A stretch of DNA of 64,000 nt from Marisimplicoccus framensis_A (lineage in GTDB: Bacteria > Bacteroidota > Bacteroidia > Flavobacteriales > Flavobacteriaceae), in NCBI GenBank assembly GCA_042088875.1, contig JBELLF010000001.1, positions 1-64,000 of the forward strand. Direction: 5' to 3'. Numbering within the stretch: the first letter of the stretch is position 1; every line of letters starts with the position of its first letter. Below the pieces are notes generated by a model. That model worked only from the letters and a program-made list of their open reading frames with translations, had not been told where the DNA came from and searched no databases. Of the stretch, positions 46,220 through 55,374 are shown in pieces. Position numbers and translations under genes: made by a program.

Positions 46220-47254
46220 ATGGATACACACATTAAATACATGAAAAGATGTATTGAACTAGCATCAGAAGGAATTGGAAATACATATCCAAATCCTATG
46301 GTCGGATGTGTAATTGTTCATAATAATAAGATAATTGGTGAGGGTTCACATCAAGAGTATGGGTGTAGTCATGCAGAAGTTAATGCAATTAATAGCGTAG
46401 TTGATAAGGACTTACTTAAAGAATCCACTCTGTATGTTAATCTTGAACCATGTAATCATTATGGAAAAACTCCACCTTGTACAAAGCTAATTCTTGAGAA
46501 AGGAATTAAGAATGTAGTAATAGGATCAAAAGATCCTAATAGAAATGTTTTGGGCGGGGGAATCAATACTCTTGTTTCAAATGATTGTAATGTTGAATAT
46601 GGAATTATAAAAGATGAGTGCGACTCTCTTAATAAAAGATTTTTCACATTTCAAAATCAAAAAAGACCATACATTATATTAAAATGGGCAGAATCTAAAG
46701 ATGGATATATAAGCCCAAAGAAATCTGATCGAATTCAAGGAGAAGCATTTTGGATTTCAAATGAAGAATCTAAGAAAATGTCTCACAATTTTAGAAGTCA
46801 AGAACATTCAATACTAGTTGGAGTTCAAACTGTAATTGATGATAATCCAGAATTGACCACTAGGTTAGTTGTTGGTAATAGTCCTATAAGGATAGTTCTT
46901 GACCCAAATAATAGAATCCCATTAAATTCAAAAGTATTATCAAATGAGTCAGAGACAATTATTTTTTCATCAACAAAAAACTTAGAATTAAATACAGATA
47001 ATGAGGTTCTTAAACAGTTTGATCTTGATTCGATTCTAGAATCATTATTTAAACGTGGCATTCAGTCAATGATTGTAGAAGGTGGAGCATATACTATTCA
47101 AAAGTTTATAGATTCTGATAAGTGGGATTGTATTAGGGTATTTAAGTCTGAGAAAAATCTTTGTGATGGACTACTTGCCCCAAAATATGAAATTGATAAA
47201 TTAAAATATAGATTGATTGGAGAAAACAAGTTTTATGAAACTTTCAAAAATTAA
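46220..47254 (+). CDS. ribD: Bifunctional riboflavin biosynthesis protein RibD
   Basis: 344 residues. The N-terminal deaminase has zinc ligands His51 (in the HAE motif with Glu53), Cys78 and Cys87 (EPCNHYGKTPPCT). The C-terminal reductase has LKWAESKDGYISP, SILVGVQTVIDDNPELTTR and SMIVEGGAYTIQKF. It carries out two successive steps of riboflavin synthesis. A weak promoter-like pair (TTG at 46185, TAATTTTT at 46205) precedes it. Its 3' end overlaps the convergent thioesterase by 11 bases. Confidence 0.95.
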   Translation: MDTHIKYMKRCIELASEGIGNTYPNPMVGCVIVHNNKIIGEGSHQEYGCSHAEVNAINSVVDKDLLKESTLYVNLEPCNHYGKTPPCTKLILEKGIKNVVIGSKDPNRNVLGGGINTLVSNDCNVEYGIIKDECDSLNKRFFTFQNQKRPYIILKWAESKDGYISPKKSDRIQGEAFWISNEESKKMSHNFRSQEHSILVGVQTVIDDNPELTTRLVVGNSPIRIVLDPNNRIPLNSKVLSNESETIIFSSTKNLELNTDNEVLKQFDLDSILESLFKRGIQSMIVEGGAYTIQKFIDSDKWDCIRVFKSEKNLCDGLLAPKYEIDKLKYRLIGENKFYETFKN

Positions 47255-47642
47255 ATAACTCATTAATTTCTTTAGGACACCTCTGTGGTTTCATAGATTT
47301 TGAATTTAAAAATGCTAATGTTGTTGCACCTTCAGTTGTAAGCTCATTATTTTGATTAAAAATCTGATATTTAAACTCAATAGTTGATGTTGGTTCTTTC
47401 TCACAAATTACATTTACATACATTGAGTCACCAAAAAAAAGAGATTTAATAAATTTTATTTCACATCTAACAACAGGAAGTATTATATCACTTTCTTCAA
47501 TTTTTTGGTATGACAATTTAAGTTTTTCAAGCCACTCGATTCTTGCTAATTCAAAAAATTTTAAATAATTACTATGATGAACAATACCCATTTGATCAGT
47601 TTCACAATATCTAACTTTTATTATATCAGTTTTATATTTCAT
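47244..47642 (-). CDS. YbgC-like acyl-CoA thioesterase
   Basis: 132 residues of the hotdog-fold 4-hydroxybenzoyl-CoA thioesterase family. The signature VRYCETDQMGIVHHSNYLKFFELARIEWL contains the catalytic aspartate (Asp17). In other bacteria YbgC proteins act on short acyl-CoAs and associate with the Tol-Pal system. The substrate here is unknown. Confidence 0.9.
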   Translation of the reverse strand: MKYKTDIIKVRYCETDQMGIVHHSNYLKFFELARIEWLEKLKLSYQKIEESDIILPVVRCEIKFIKSLFFGDSMYVNVICEKEPTSTIEFKYQIFNQNNELTTEGATTLAFLNSKSMKPQRCPKEINELFNF

Positions 47643-47827
47643 TTTTTTTATTTTATGAAGGAGTTTATTCTTTTTCTTACAAATTTATGCTACCTGATTT
47701 TAAATAAAAAAAAATTAATAATCAATAGGTAAACTTATTTTTTTTTTAGTTTTTTTAAATAATATTTGTCAAGAATATAAAACAATAACTCATAAATATA
47801 TTCAATTAACCTTTAGCCAAGAAAATA
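47643..47827. other. 185-base intergenic region upstream of dnaA
   Basis: Very AT-rich with long A and T runs. I found no TTATNCACA-type DnaA box and no exact promoter; the closest -7 match is AATATTTG near 47761-47768. It must hold the dnaA promoter and the promoter of the divergent thioesterase gene, but neither can be placed. I see no evidence that it is the replication origin. Confidence 0.5.
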
Positions 47828-49255
47828 ATGAGCCAATCACCCTCGTCTGTATGGAATAACTGTCTAACTTTCATTAAGGATAATATTCAACCTCAAGCAT
47901 ACAAAACTTGGTTCGAGCCAATAATTCCTGTTAAATTATCTGAAGATGTTTTAAGCATTCAAGTTCCAAGTAAGTTTTTCTATGAGTGGCTTGAAGAACA
48001 TTATATCAAGATACTTAGAATTGCACTTACTAAAGAGTTAGGTTCAAAGGCAAGACTTATGTATGTAATTAAAATGGAAAATACTTATGGTAACAGGATG
48101 CCATTTACTGAAAATATCCCAAGCTCCTCAAGTAGTAGTATAAAAACTCAATCAATTGAATCACCCTTTAGCACTTTTGCAAGTGAATTAAAAAATCCAT
48201 TTGTCATTCCTGGTATAAGAAATCTTCAAATAGAATCTCAATTAAACCCTAATTATTCATTTGAAAATTTTCTTGAAGGTGATTCTAATAGATTAGCAAG
48301 ATCAGCTGGAATTGCTGTTTCTAACAAACCAGGCGGAACATCTTTTAATCCACTATTAATATATGGTGGTGTTGGACTTGGCAAGACTCATCTTGCTCAT
48401 GCTATTGGTGTAGATATCAAACAGAAATATCCAGACAAAACAGTTTTATATATTTCAGCTGAGAAGTTTACACAACAATATGTTGATTCAGTCAAAAAAA
48501 ACACAAGAAATGATTTTATACATTTTTACCAGTTAATTGATATTTTGATTGTAGATGATGTTCAATTTCTATCAGGAAAATCTGGCACACAAGATGTTTT
48601 CTTCCATATATTTAATCACCTTCATCAAAATGGTAAGCAGGTAATTTTGACTTCTGACAAGGCTCCTATTGATATGCAAGATATCGAGCAAAGACTTTTA
48701 TCAAGATTTAAATGGGGCTTGTCTGCGGAGCTTCAAAATCCAAACTTCGAAACTAGAGTCTCAATACTTAAGAATAAGCTCTATAGAGATGGGGTTGAGA
48801 TTCAGAATGAAGTAATAGAGTTTGTTGCAAAAAATATAAACTCAAATGTAAGAGAACTAGAAGGTGCTATTATTTCTCTAATAGCTCAATCCTCATTTAA
48901 TAAAGCAGAGATAACTGTTGATCTTGCTAAAGAGGTAATAAATAAATTTGTTAAAAATAACAGAAGAGAGGTTTCTATTGATTACATACAAAAAGTTGTC
49001 TCAGATTACTTCCAAATGGATATCCAAACACTTCAATCTAAAACTAGAAAAAGACATATTGTTCAGGCTAGACAGATTGCAATGTATTTTGCTAAAAAAT
49101 TCACTAAAGCATCCCTTGCAAGTATAGGCTCACAAATTGGAAGAAGAGACCACGCAACAGTTCTTCATGCATGTAAGACAGTTGATAATCTTAGCTTTAC
49201 AGATAAGCAATTTAGAAAATATGTTGAGGATCTTAATCAGAAACTATCCAACTAG
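47828..49255 (+). CDS. dnaA: Chromosomal replication initiator DnaA
   Basis: 475 residues. Domain I (NNCLTFIKDNIQPQAYKTWFEP) is followed by a serine-rich linker (about 98-125), the AAA+ domain with Walker A YGGVGLGKTH (near residue 180) and Walker B ILIVDDVQFLSG, and domain IV with the DNA-binding signature GRRDHATVLHA. It opens the origin. Its stop is three bases from that of convergent mltG. Confidence 0.97.
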   Translation: MSQSPSSVWNNCLTFIKDNIQPQAYKTWFEPIIPVKLSEDVLSIQVPSKFFYEWLEEHYIKILRIALTKELGSKARLMYVIKMENTYGNRMPFTENIPSSSSSSIKTQSIESPFSTFASELKNPFVIPGIRNLQIESQLNPNYSFENFLEGDSNRLARSAGIAVSNKPGGTSFNPLLIYGGVGLGKTHLAHAIGVDIKQKYPDKTVLYISAEKFTQQYVDSVKKNTRNDFIHFYQLIDILIVDDVQFLSGKSGTQDVFFHIFNHLHQNGKQVILTSDKAPIDMQDIEQRLLSRFKWGLSAELQNPNFETRVSILKNKLYRDGVEIQNEVIEFVAKNINSNVRELEGAIISLIAQSSFNKAEITVDLAKEVINKFVKNNRREVSIDYIQKVVSDYFQMDIQTLQSKTRKRHIVQARQIAMYFAKKFTKASLASIGSQIGRRDHATVLHACKTVDNLSFTDKQFRKYVEDLNQKLSN

Positions 49256-49258
49256 CTT

Positions 49259-50287
49259 TTACCTGTATATTCCCCTGCTGTTTATCCAGCGAATATATGC
49301 CTTTTTGTTCCTGTTGTGTCCATCTATATCGCTTGCAAAAAGATGATACCCTCTATTTGACGGATCAGCAACCATGAAGAGATAATTATGATTCTCGTGA
49401 TTAAGAACAGCATCGATAGCTGATATATCAGGCATTGTTATGGGTCCAGGAGGAATACCTCTAATCTTATACGTATTAAATTCAGAATTTATTTCAAGAT
49501 CACGATAAAGGACCCTTCTTATAATTGTATCATAGTTATTATAGTATTTCTTTAAAGAATAGATAACGGTTGGATCAGCTTGAAGTCTCATCCTTTTTTT
49601 AATTCTATTAATGTATAAACCAGCAACTCTTGGACGCTCATCATTTCTTCTACTTTCAATTTGGACTATTGACGCAAGTGAAATAACTTCTAATTTTGTA
49701 AGACCTAGTTTTGCCGCCTTTTCAGATCTATCTTTATTCCAAAACTTATTATATTCAACTAACATTCTATCTCTAAAATCTTCAGGAGAAGTATTCCAAT
49801 AAATATTATAAGAGTTTGGAATAAAAATTGAATGAACATTTTGCTCATTTAGATTATTGTCTTTAAGAAATTTTTTATCTCTAAATGCTAATAATAAAGA
49901 TGTACTATCCGCATATATTTGTTTTGAAACTCTTCCTGCTAAATTCTCAACTCTTTCTTGATTGTTAAATGTAACATTTACGGGAGTATTATTAAATTTC
50001 AAGGAATTAACAATATCGTTGTTTCCAATGTCTTTGGCTATCTTAAATCTTCCGGTTTTTTTATTCTTAAGGTATTCAAGTCTTTCCGCAACTTGATAAA
50101 AAGTTTTTTCAGATTTGATGTATTTTGATATTGAATCCTTAAAAGCTAGACTATCATCCTCCATTACATACAGAAATATAGTTTCATCTTCGAATGATGT
50201 GTTAGGTTTATAATATTTATTGTAGTAATCAATAACAAATATTATCGACAAAATTGAAATCGGTATTAAAATTTTTAAATACTTCAT
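49259..50287 (-). CDS. mltG: Endolytic murein transglycosylase MltG
   Basis: 342 residues with an N-terminal inner-membrane anchor (KILIPISILSIIFVID). The YceG/MltG domain includes SLASIVQIESRRNDERPRVAGLYINRI, with the catalytic glutamate, LQADPTVIYSL, and TYKIRGIPPGPITMP. It cleaves nascent glycan strands and is thought to set strand length. It overlaps the upstream GNAT gene by four bases. Confidence 0.94.
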   Translation of the reverse strand: MKYLKILIPISILSIIFVIDYYNKYYKPNTSFEDETIFLYVMEDDSLAFKDSISKYIKSEKTFYQVAERLEYLKNKKTGRFKIAKDIGNNDIVNSLKFNNTPVNVTFNNQERVENLAGRVSKQIYADSTSLLLAFRDKKFLKDNNLNEQNVHSIFIPNSYNIYWNTSPEDFRDRMLVEYNKFWNKDRSEKAAKLGLTKLEVISLASIVQIESRRNDERPRVAGLYINRIKKRMRLQADPTVIYSLKKYYNNYDTIIRRVLYRDLEINSEFNTYKIRGIPPGPITMPDISAIDAVLNHENHNYLFMVADPSNRGYHLFASDIDGHNRNKKAYIRWINSRGIYR

Positions 50288-50787
50288 TTATTTAAAATTT
50301 TTTGGAATAAAAGCTCATCATTAAATTTATTATTATAAAAAACCCAATCTTTTTTTAAACCAACTTCATCATAACCATTTTTTTTGAATAATGAAATGCT
50401 TTCAACATTATTTGATGAAATATTAGCATAAAGTTGATGCATCGGTACATGCTTTGAAACATGTTCTTCAATTAATTTTAAAGACATAGAACCTATGCCT
50501 TTAGATCTAAACTTTTCAAATATAATAATTCCAACTCCAGCTCTTCTGCTAATTTGGTCATAATCGAAAAGATCTATGAAACCATAAGAATCAGATTCGT
50601 CAAAAATAACAAGTCTAACCTGTTTGTGCTCGATTATATCAAGATGAGAATTTTCAATAAATTTTTTTAACGTATGTTTAGAAAAGGGTGAAGAGGTATT
50701 TGAGTATACCCACAAGGATTTGTCATTTTCTGTATCATACATCATTTCAAGATCAGAAGGTTCTAGAGCTCTAAGTCTAATTTTCAT
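50284..50787 (-). CDS. GNAT-family acetyltransferase, SpeG/RimJ-like
   Basis: 167 residues from the ATG at 50787 (a TTG six codons upstream gives an extra MFNYNK). MKIRLRALEPSDLEMMYDTEND is the usual start of this branch; the CoA loop is FEKFRSKGIGSMSL, and YANISSNNVESISLFKKNGYDEVG is motif B. The substrate may be a polyamine or a ribosomal protein terminus, but that cannot be decided. Confidence 0.85.
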   Translation of the reverse strand: MKIRLRALEPSDLEMMYDTENDKSLWVYSNTSSPFSKHTLKKFIENSHLDIIEHKQVRLVIFDESDSYGFIDLFDYDQISRRAGVGIIIFEKFRSKGIGSMSLKLIEEHVSKHVPMHQLYANISSNNVESISLFKKNGYDEVGLKKDWVFYNNKFNDELLFQKILNK

Positions 50788-50859
50788 TTTGTTGTAGTTA
50801 AACAATAGTTAAAATATAATTATTAAAATTTTAATATGTTATTTTTATGAAAAAATAAA

Positions 50860-51996
50860 ATGAAATTGTATTCAAAAATTCTAGTAATATCTTTAATATC
50901 CTCTCTATTAGTTTTTACTCTAATTAACAGAATTGATAATAAATTTGATTCTAAATTAACTTCAGAATTAGTTAACAACGAATTTTCAGGGCTATCAATT
51001 CCTGCAAATTTTAATCAAAATAAACACACCACTTCTTCATTACCAAATTTAACTTTTGCTGCAAGTAAATCAATTGATGCAGTTGTTCATGTCAAAAATA
51101 CAAGTATTGTAAAGGATAGCGATTCATGGGCTTTACAATTTTTTTATGGTGATGATTCAAGAAAAAAAGTTGGAACAGGATCTGGTGTAATTATTTCTCC
51201 TGATGGATACATTACTACAAATTATCATGTTATCGAAAACTCTACAGAAGTTATTGTTACAACAAATGATAACAGAGAATATGAGGCAGAAATAATAGGA
51301 TTTGATGAAGTTACAGATATTGCAGTTTTAAAAATAGATACAGATTCAGATCTAGATTATATTTTCTTTGGTGATTCAGATTCAACACTTATTGGAGAGT
51401 GGGTTTTAGCAGTTGGTAATCCGTATAATCTAAATTCTACTGTTACTGCCGGTATTATAAGTTCAAAATCCAGAGACTTGAATGAATTTGACCAAAAGAA
51501 CCAGTCATTTATCCAAACAGATGCTGCTGTTAACTTTGGAAATAGTGGAGGTGCACTAGTAAATATTCAAGGTGAACTAATTGGAATAAACACTCTTATT
51601 CAATCAATGACAGGTGGATATGTTGGCTATTCATTTGCAGTTCCAAGCAATACAGTTAGAAAGATATTTGAAGATATTTTAGAGTACGGAGATGTTCAAA
51701 AGGGTCTACTTGGTGTTAGAGGAGTTGCACTAAGATCTTCTTATTCCAAACAACTTAATTTAGAAGAAACAGAAGGGTTTTATATTGATGTTATTGAGCC
51801 TGGATTTGGAGCTGATATCTCTGGACTTCAAAAAGGTGATATAATTAAATCGATAGATGATGTTAAAATTAATAGGTTTTCTGATTTATCAGGCTACTTG
51901 TCATCAAAAAGACCTGGAGATAAAGTAAAAGTTAAGTATATAAGAGATAAAGAGCTTATTACTGCTTCTGTAACTCTTAAGAAAAGTTCTAACTAA
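50860..51996 (+). CDS. HtrA/Deg-type periplasmic serine protease
   Basis: 378 residues with an N-terminal hydrophobic segment (about 6-24), a trypsin-like domain with triad His in TTNYHVIENS, Asp in VTDIAVLKI and Ser in NFGNSGGALVN, and one PDZ domain (GFYIDVIEPGFGADISGLQKGD). One PDZ and the N-terminal anchor resemble DegS, but Flavobacteriia often have a DegP/Q-like protein here, so the exact type is open. It acts on misfolded envelope proteins. It begins the plus-strand cluster up to rplT; the trmD ATG overlaps its stop by one base. Confidence 0.92.
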   Translation: MKLYSKILVISLISSLLVFTLINRIDNKFDSKLTSELVNNEFSGLSIPANFNQNKHTTSSLPNLTFAASKSIDAVVHVKNTSIVKDSDSWALQFFYGDDSRKKVGTGSGVIISPDGYITTNYHVIENSTEVIVTTNDNREYEAEIIGFDEVTDIAVLKIDTDSDLDYIFFGDSDSTLIGEWVLAVGNPYNLNSTVTAGIISSKSRDLNEFDQKNQSFIQTDAAVNFGNSGGALVNIQGELIGINTLIQSMTGGYVGYSFAVPSNTVRKIFEDILEYGDVQKGLLGVRGVALRSSYSKQLNLEETEGFYIDVIEPGFGADISGLQKGDIIKSIDDVKINRFSDLSGYLSSKRPGDKVKVKYIRDKELITASVTLKKSSN

Positions 51997-52673
51997 TGAG
52001 AATAGATGTACTCACTCTATTCCCTGATGTATTTGATAATTTAAACTCTTTTTCCATTATTAAAAAAGCTATTGACTCTAAAAAAGTAGAAGTCAATACT
52101 CATAACCTAAGAGATTATGCTTACAACTCAAGAAAAGTTGATGATTATCCTTATGGAGGTTTTCCTGGAATGGTTATAAAAATTGAACCAATCGATAATT
52201 GCATAGAGTCTTTAAAGAAGAAAAACAACTATGATGAAATAATCTATTTAACTCCAGATGGAGAGTTATTAGATCAAAAAAAATCAAATTATCTATCAAC
52301 TTTGAAAAATATTATAGTTATATGTGGACATTATAAAGGAATTGATCATAGGGTTAGAGAACATATTGTAACTAAGGAGATATCCATTGGAAATTATGTT
52401 GTTTCAGGAGGTGAACTTCCTGCTGCAGTTCTTTGTGACTCTATTATTAGACTTCGACCTGGTATCATAGGTGATGAATCTTCTGCACTTTCAGATACTT
52501 TTCAAGATAATTTATTAGCAGCACCTATTTATACTAGACCTGAAGTTTATAAAGGTTTTGAAGTACCTAAAGTTCTTTTATCAGGAAATCAAAGTGAAAT
52601 ACAAAAATGGAACGATAAGAAATCTTTGGAAAGAACAAAATTACTTAGGCCAAATCTTTTTGATAATGAATAA
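51996..52673 (+). CDS. trmD: tRNA (guanine37-N1)-methyltransferase
   Basis: 225 residues; methylates G37 next to the anticodon to prevent frameshifting. The knotted SPOUT fold is indicated by MRIDVLTLFPDVF, RDYAYNSRKVDDYPYGGFPGMV, ICGHYKGIDHRV and the EISIGNYVVSGGELPA block. It precedes rplS as in many bacteria; an rplS promoter lies at its 3' end. Confidence 0.97.
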   Translation: MRIDVLTLFPDVFDNLNSFSIIKKAIDSKKVEVNTHNLRDYAYNSRKVDDYPYGGFPGMVIKIEPIDNCIESLKKKNNYDEIIYLTPDGELLDQKKSNYLSTLKNIIVICGHYKGIDHRVREHIVTKEISIGNYVVSGGELPAAVLCDSIIRLRPGIIGDESSALSDTFQDNLLAAPIYTRPEVYKGFEVPKVLLSGNQSEIQKWNDKKSLERTKLLRPNLFDNE

Positions 52674-52688
52674 AAAGGTTTATTTTTG
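52660..52688 (+). promoter_or_regulatory. rplS promoter at the end of trmD
   Basis: TTG (52660-52662), within a run reading CTTTTTG, is followed after 18 bases by TATTTTTG (52681-52688), an exact TAnnTTTG. The -33 element is in the last codons of trmD. The predicted leader to the rplS ATG is about 35 bases and contains a small inverted repeat (TTTGA / TCAAA). Confidence 0.55.
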
Positions 52689-52729
52689 CTCGGGTTTGAT
52701 TTAATTCAAATCATAAATAAATTATTTCA

Positions 52730-53074
52730 ATGGATACTGTAGTAAATTTAGTTCAAGAAAAGCTTATCACTAAAAATGATTTTCCATCATTTTCTTCTGG
52801 TGATACTATCACCGTATTTTATGAAATTAGAGAAGGTGATAAAGTAAGAACCCAGTCTTTCAAAGGTGTAGTAATTCAAATTAAAGGTAGAGGTCAATCA
52901 AAAACTTTTACAATAAGAAAGATGTCTGGTACAGTCGGTGTTGAGAGAATTTTTCCAATTAACATGCCTGCTTTAAAGAAAATTGAGGTTAATAAAAAAG
53001 GTAAAGTTAGACAATCAAGAATTTATTACTTCAGAGATTTAAGAGGAAAAAAAGCTAGGATTAAAGAAGTATAA
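52730..53074 (+). CDS. rplS: 50S ribosomal protein L19
   Basis: 114 residues, exact family length. PSFSSGDTITVFYEIREGDK, RTQSFKGVVIQIKG, the SKTFTIRKMSGTVGVERIFP signature and the C-terminal KARIKE are all typical. L19 sits at the 30S/50S interface. It is followed by icd after five bases. Confidence 0.98.
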   Translation: MDTVVNLVQEKLITKNDFPSFSSGDTITVFYEIREGDKVRTQSFKGVVIQIKGRGQSKTFTIRKMSGTVGVERIFPINMPALKKIEVNKKGKVRQSRIYYFRDLRGKKARIKEV

Positions 53075-53079
53075 ATCTT

Positions 53080-54309
53080 ATGTCAAAAATTAAAGTAGCC
53101 AATCCCATAGTCGAGATAGATGGAGATGAAATGGCTAGAATCATCTGGAAATTCATTAAAGAAAAACTTATTCTAGACTATCTTGATCTTGATATAGTAT
53201 ATTATGATCTAGGAATTGAGTCAAGGGATAAAACTGATGACCAAATTACAATTGATGCTGCTAATGCTATTAAAAAGTATAATGTTGGCATAAAATGTGC
53301 TACAATAACACCAGATGAGCAAAGGGTTGAAGAGTTTTCTCTATCAAGAATGTATAAATCTCCAAATGGAACAATTAGAAACATTGTTGGAGGTACTGTT
53401 TTTAGAGAGCCTATTATATGTAGATCCATCCCAAGATATGTACAAGGTTGGTCAAGACCAATATGTATAGGTAGGCATGCGTTTGGTGACCAATATAGAG
53501 CCACTGATGTAATTACTCATGGACCTGGAAAACTTGAAATGAAATTTACTCCTAAAGATGGTGGAGAATCAACAACATGGGAAGTATATAATTTTGAAGA
53601 GGATGGAATTGCAATGTCAATGTATAATATTGATTCATCAATTTATGGATTTGCAAGATCATGTATGAATATGGCACTTACCAAGAGATGGCCTCTATAC
53701 CTATCTACAAAAAACACCATACTTAAAGCTTATGATGGTAGATTTAAAGATATTTTTCAGGAGGTATACGATAACGAATTTAAAGATAGATTTAAGAAGG
53801 AAAATATAACTTATGAGCACAGACTAATTGATGATATGGTAGCTGCTGCTATTAAATGGAAAGGAGGGTTTGTGTGGGCTTGTAAGAATTATGATGGTGA
53901 TGTCCAATCAGATGTAGTTGCTCAAGGTTTTGGATCACTTGGTTTAATGACTTCTACATTAGTAACACCTGACGGTAAAACACTTGAAGCAGAAGCTGCT
54001 CATGGAACAGTAACTAGACACTTTAGAAGACATCAGAAAGGTGAACAAACATCGACAAATCCAATAGCTTCAATATTTGCTTGGACAAGAGGTTTAATTC
54101 ATAGAGGCAAACTTGATAATAATGAGAAACTTATTAATTTCTGCAAAACATTAGAGGAGGTCTGTATTGAAACAATTGAAGATGGAAAAATGACCAAAGA
54201 TTTAGCTTTATTAGTTTTTAGAGATGATCTGGTCGACTCTAATTTTCTTACTACACAAGAATTCTTAGACGAATTAAAAAGTAATCTGAATAAAAAATTA
54301 GCTATTTAA
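53080..54309 (+). CDS. icd: NADP-dependent isocitrate dehydrogenase, eukaryote-like dimeric type
   Basis: 409 residues; oxidative decarboxylation of isocitrate to 2-oxoglutarate in the TCA cycle. The start KVANPIVEIDGDEMARIIWKFIKEKLI, SPNGTIRNIVGGTVFREPI, the RHAFGDQYRATD block and EAAHGTVTRHF match the eukaryotic cytosolic/mitochondrial subfamily, not E. coli Icd. This subfamily is frequent in Flavobacteriia. It lies between rplS and murQ with gaps of a few bases. Confidence 0.95.
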   Translation: MSKIKVANPIVEIDGDEMARIIWKFIKEKLILDYLDLDIVYYDLGIESRDKTDDQITIDAANAIKKYNVGIKCATITPDEQRVEEFSLSRMYKSPNGTIRNIVGGTVFREPIICRSIPRYVQGWSRPICIGRHAFGDQYRATDVITHGPGKLEMKFTPKDGGESTTWEVYNFEEDGIAMSMYNIDSSIYGFARSCMNMALTKRWPLYLSTKNTILKAYDGRFKDIFQEVYDNEFKDRFKKENITYEHRLIDDMVAAAIKWKGGFVWACKNYDGDVQSDVVAQGFGSLGLMTSTLVTPDGKTLEAEAAHGTVTRHFRRHQKGEQTSTNPIASIFAWTRGLIHRGKLDNNEKLINFCKTLEEVCIETIEDGKMTKDLALLVFRDDLVDSNFLTTQEFLDELKSNLNKKLAI

Positions 54310-54311
54310 TA

Positions 54312-55127
54312 ATGAAATTTATTAAAGTAACTGAACAAGAATCAAATCATAAAGATTTAGAAAAAAAATCTGTAATTGAACTTGTAAATGCAATGCATGA
54401 AGAAGATAATAATGCATTAAAAGCAGTTAATAAAGTTTTACCAAAAATTTCTGAACTTATTGAGGCCATTGCACCAAAGATTGAAAAAGGAGGTAGATTA
54501 TTTTACATTGGAGCTGGAACTAGTGGCAGATTAGGTGTTTTAGATGCTTCAGAGTGTCCCCCAACATTTGGGACTCCTCCAGAAAAAGTTGTTGGACTAG
54601 TAGCTGGTGGAATTCCTGCCTTATATAGTTCAATCGAGATCGCTGAAGATGACATGAGCCAAGCATGGAAAGATTTATCTGAACATAAAGTTAATTCTGA
54701 TGATTTTGTTATTGGAATTACAGCATCAGGAACTACTCCTTATGTTGTAGGTGGTCTTAAGGATTGTCAAGAAAAAAATATTTCTACTGCATGTATTGTA
54801 TGCAATGAAAACTCTCATTTATCTGAATATGCAGATTATAAAATTGAAGTTATAGTTGGTCCAGAGTTTTTAACTGGAAGCTCTAGATTGAAAGCTGGAA
54901 CTGCACAAAAATTAATATTGAATATGATATCCACTATTTCAATGATTTTAGATGGTCACGTTAGAGGAAATAAAATGATTGACATGCAGATGTCTAACGC
55001 AAAGCTTAATAAGCGTGCTAGAAGAATTCTTGTGGAAGAATTAAGTGTGGATGAAGGTAAAGCTGATGAACTAATTTTGAAACACAAAAGTATTCGTTTA
55101 GCAATAGATAACTTTAATAATGAATAA
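54312..55127 (+). CDS. murQ: N-acetylmuramic acid 6-phosphate etherase
   Basis: 271 residues of the SIS sugar isomerase fold; removes the lactyl ether from MurNAc-6-phosphate during cell-wall recycling. RLFYIGAGTSGRLGVLDASECPPTFG contains the phosphate loop and catalytic glutamate, and LTGSSRLKAGTAQKLILNMIS is the second diagnostic block. No MurNAc kinase or phosphotransferase gene is nearby. It overlaps the next small gene by eight bases. Confidence 0.95.
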   Translation: MKFIKVTEQESNHKDLEKKSVIELVNAMHEEDNNALKAVNKVLPKISELIEAIAPKIEKGGRLFYIGAGTSGRLGVLDASECPPTFGTPPEKVVGLVAGGIPALYSSIEIAEDDMSQAWKDLSEHKVNSDDFVIGITASGTTPYVVGGLKDCQEKNISTACIVCNENSHLSEYADYKIEVIVGPEFLTGSSRLKAGTAQKLILNMISTISMILDGHVRGNKMIDMQMSNAKLNKRARRILVEELSVDEGKADELILKHKSIRLAIDNFNNE

Positions 55128-55347
55128 ATTCCTAAAAAAAGGCTTTATTCAAGTTTTTACAGGTATTTCGCTTTGCTTTATTGGGCCTGTACTAGTTTCT
55201 CAAGCATTTAATAATCAAGATCACCCCCTTTTTATTGTTGTCCTTATAACTGGTGTCATTCTTCTTGTTTTAGCTATTTATTTCGGGTACAGAGGAATAA
55301 GTAATATATTAAATGGAACTTTAGGGCCAAAGAATAAATTAAATTGA
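55120..55347 (+). CDS. Small two-helix membrane protein, DUF6095-like
   Basis: 75 residues with two membrane helices (about 8-26 and 38-58) and a basic N-terminus (MNKFLKKGF). The FTGISLCFIGPVLVSQAFNNQDHP stretch and its place just after murQ match the DUF6095 family of Flavobacteriia as I remember it. Function unknown. Its start lies inside murQ, so the two are translationally coupled. Confidence 0.75.
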   Translation: MNKFLKKGFIQVFTGISLCFIGPVLVSQAFNNQDHPLFIVVLITGVILLVLAIYFGYRGISNILNGTLGPKNKLN

Positions 55348-55349
55348 AT

Positions 55350-55357
55350 TATTTTTG
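55350..55357 (+). promoter_or_regulatory. Possible -7 element upstream of thrS
   Basis: TATTTTTG, an exact TAnnTTTG match, ends 17 bases before the thrS ATG in the 27-base gap. No TTG is found 17-23 bases upstream. A separate promoter for thrS-infC-rpmI-rplT is plausible but not shown. Confidence 0.3.
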
Positions 55358-55374
55358 AAAGTTGATACTATACT

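Noticed and set aside
47643..47827. Replication origin next to dnaA
   Set aside because: AT-rich with long A/T runs, but no DnaA box of the form TTATNCACA and no repeated 13-mers; the whole window is AT-rich, so richness alone means nothing. A GC-skew plot of the full genome would decide.
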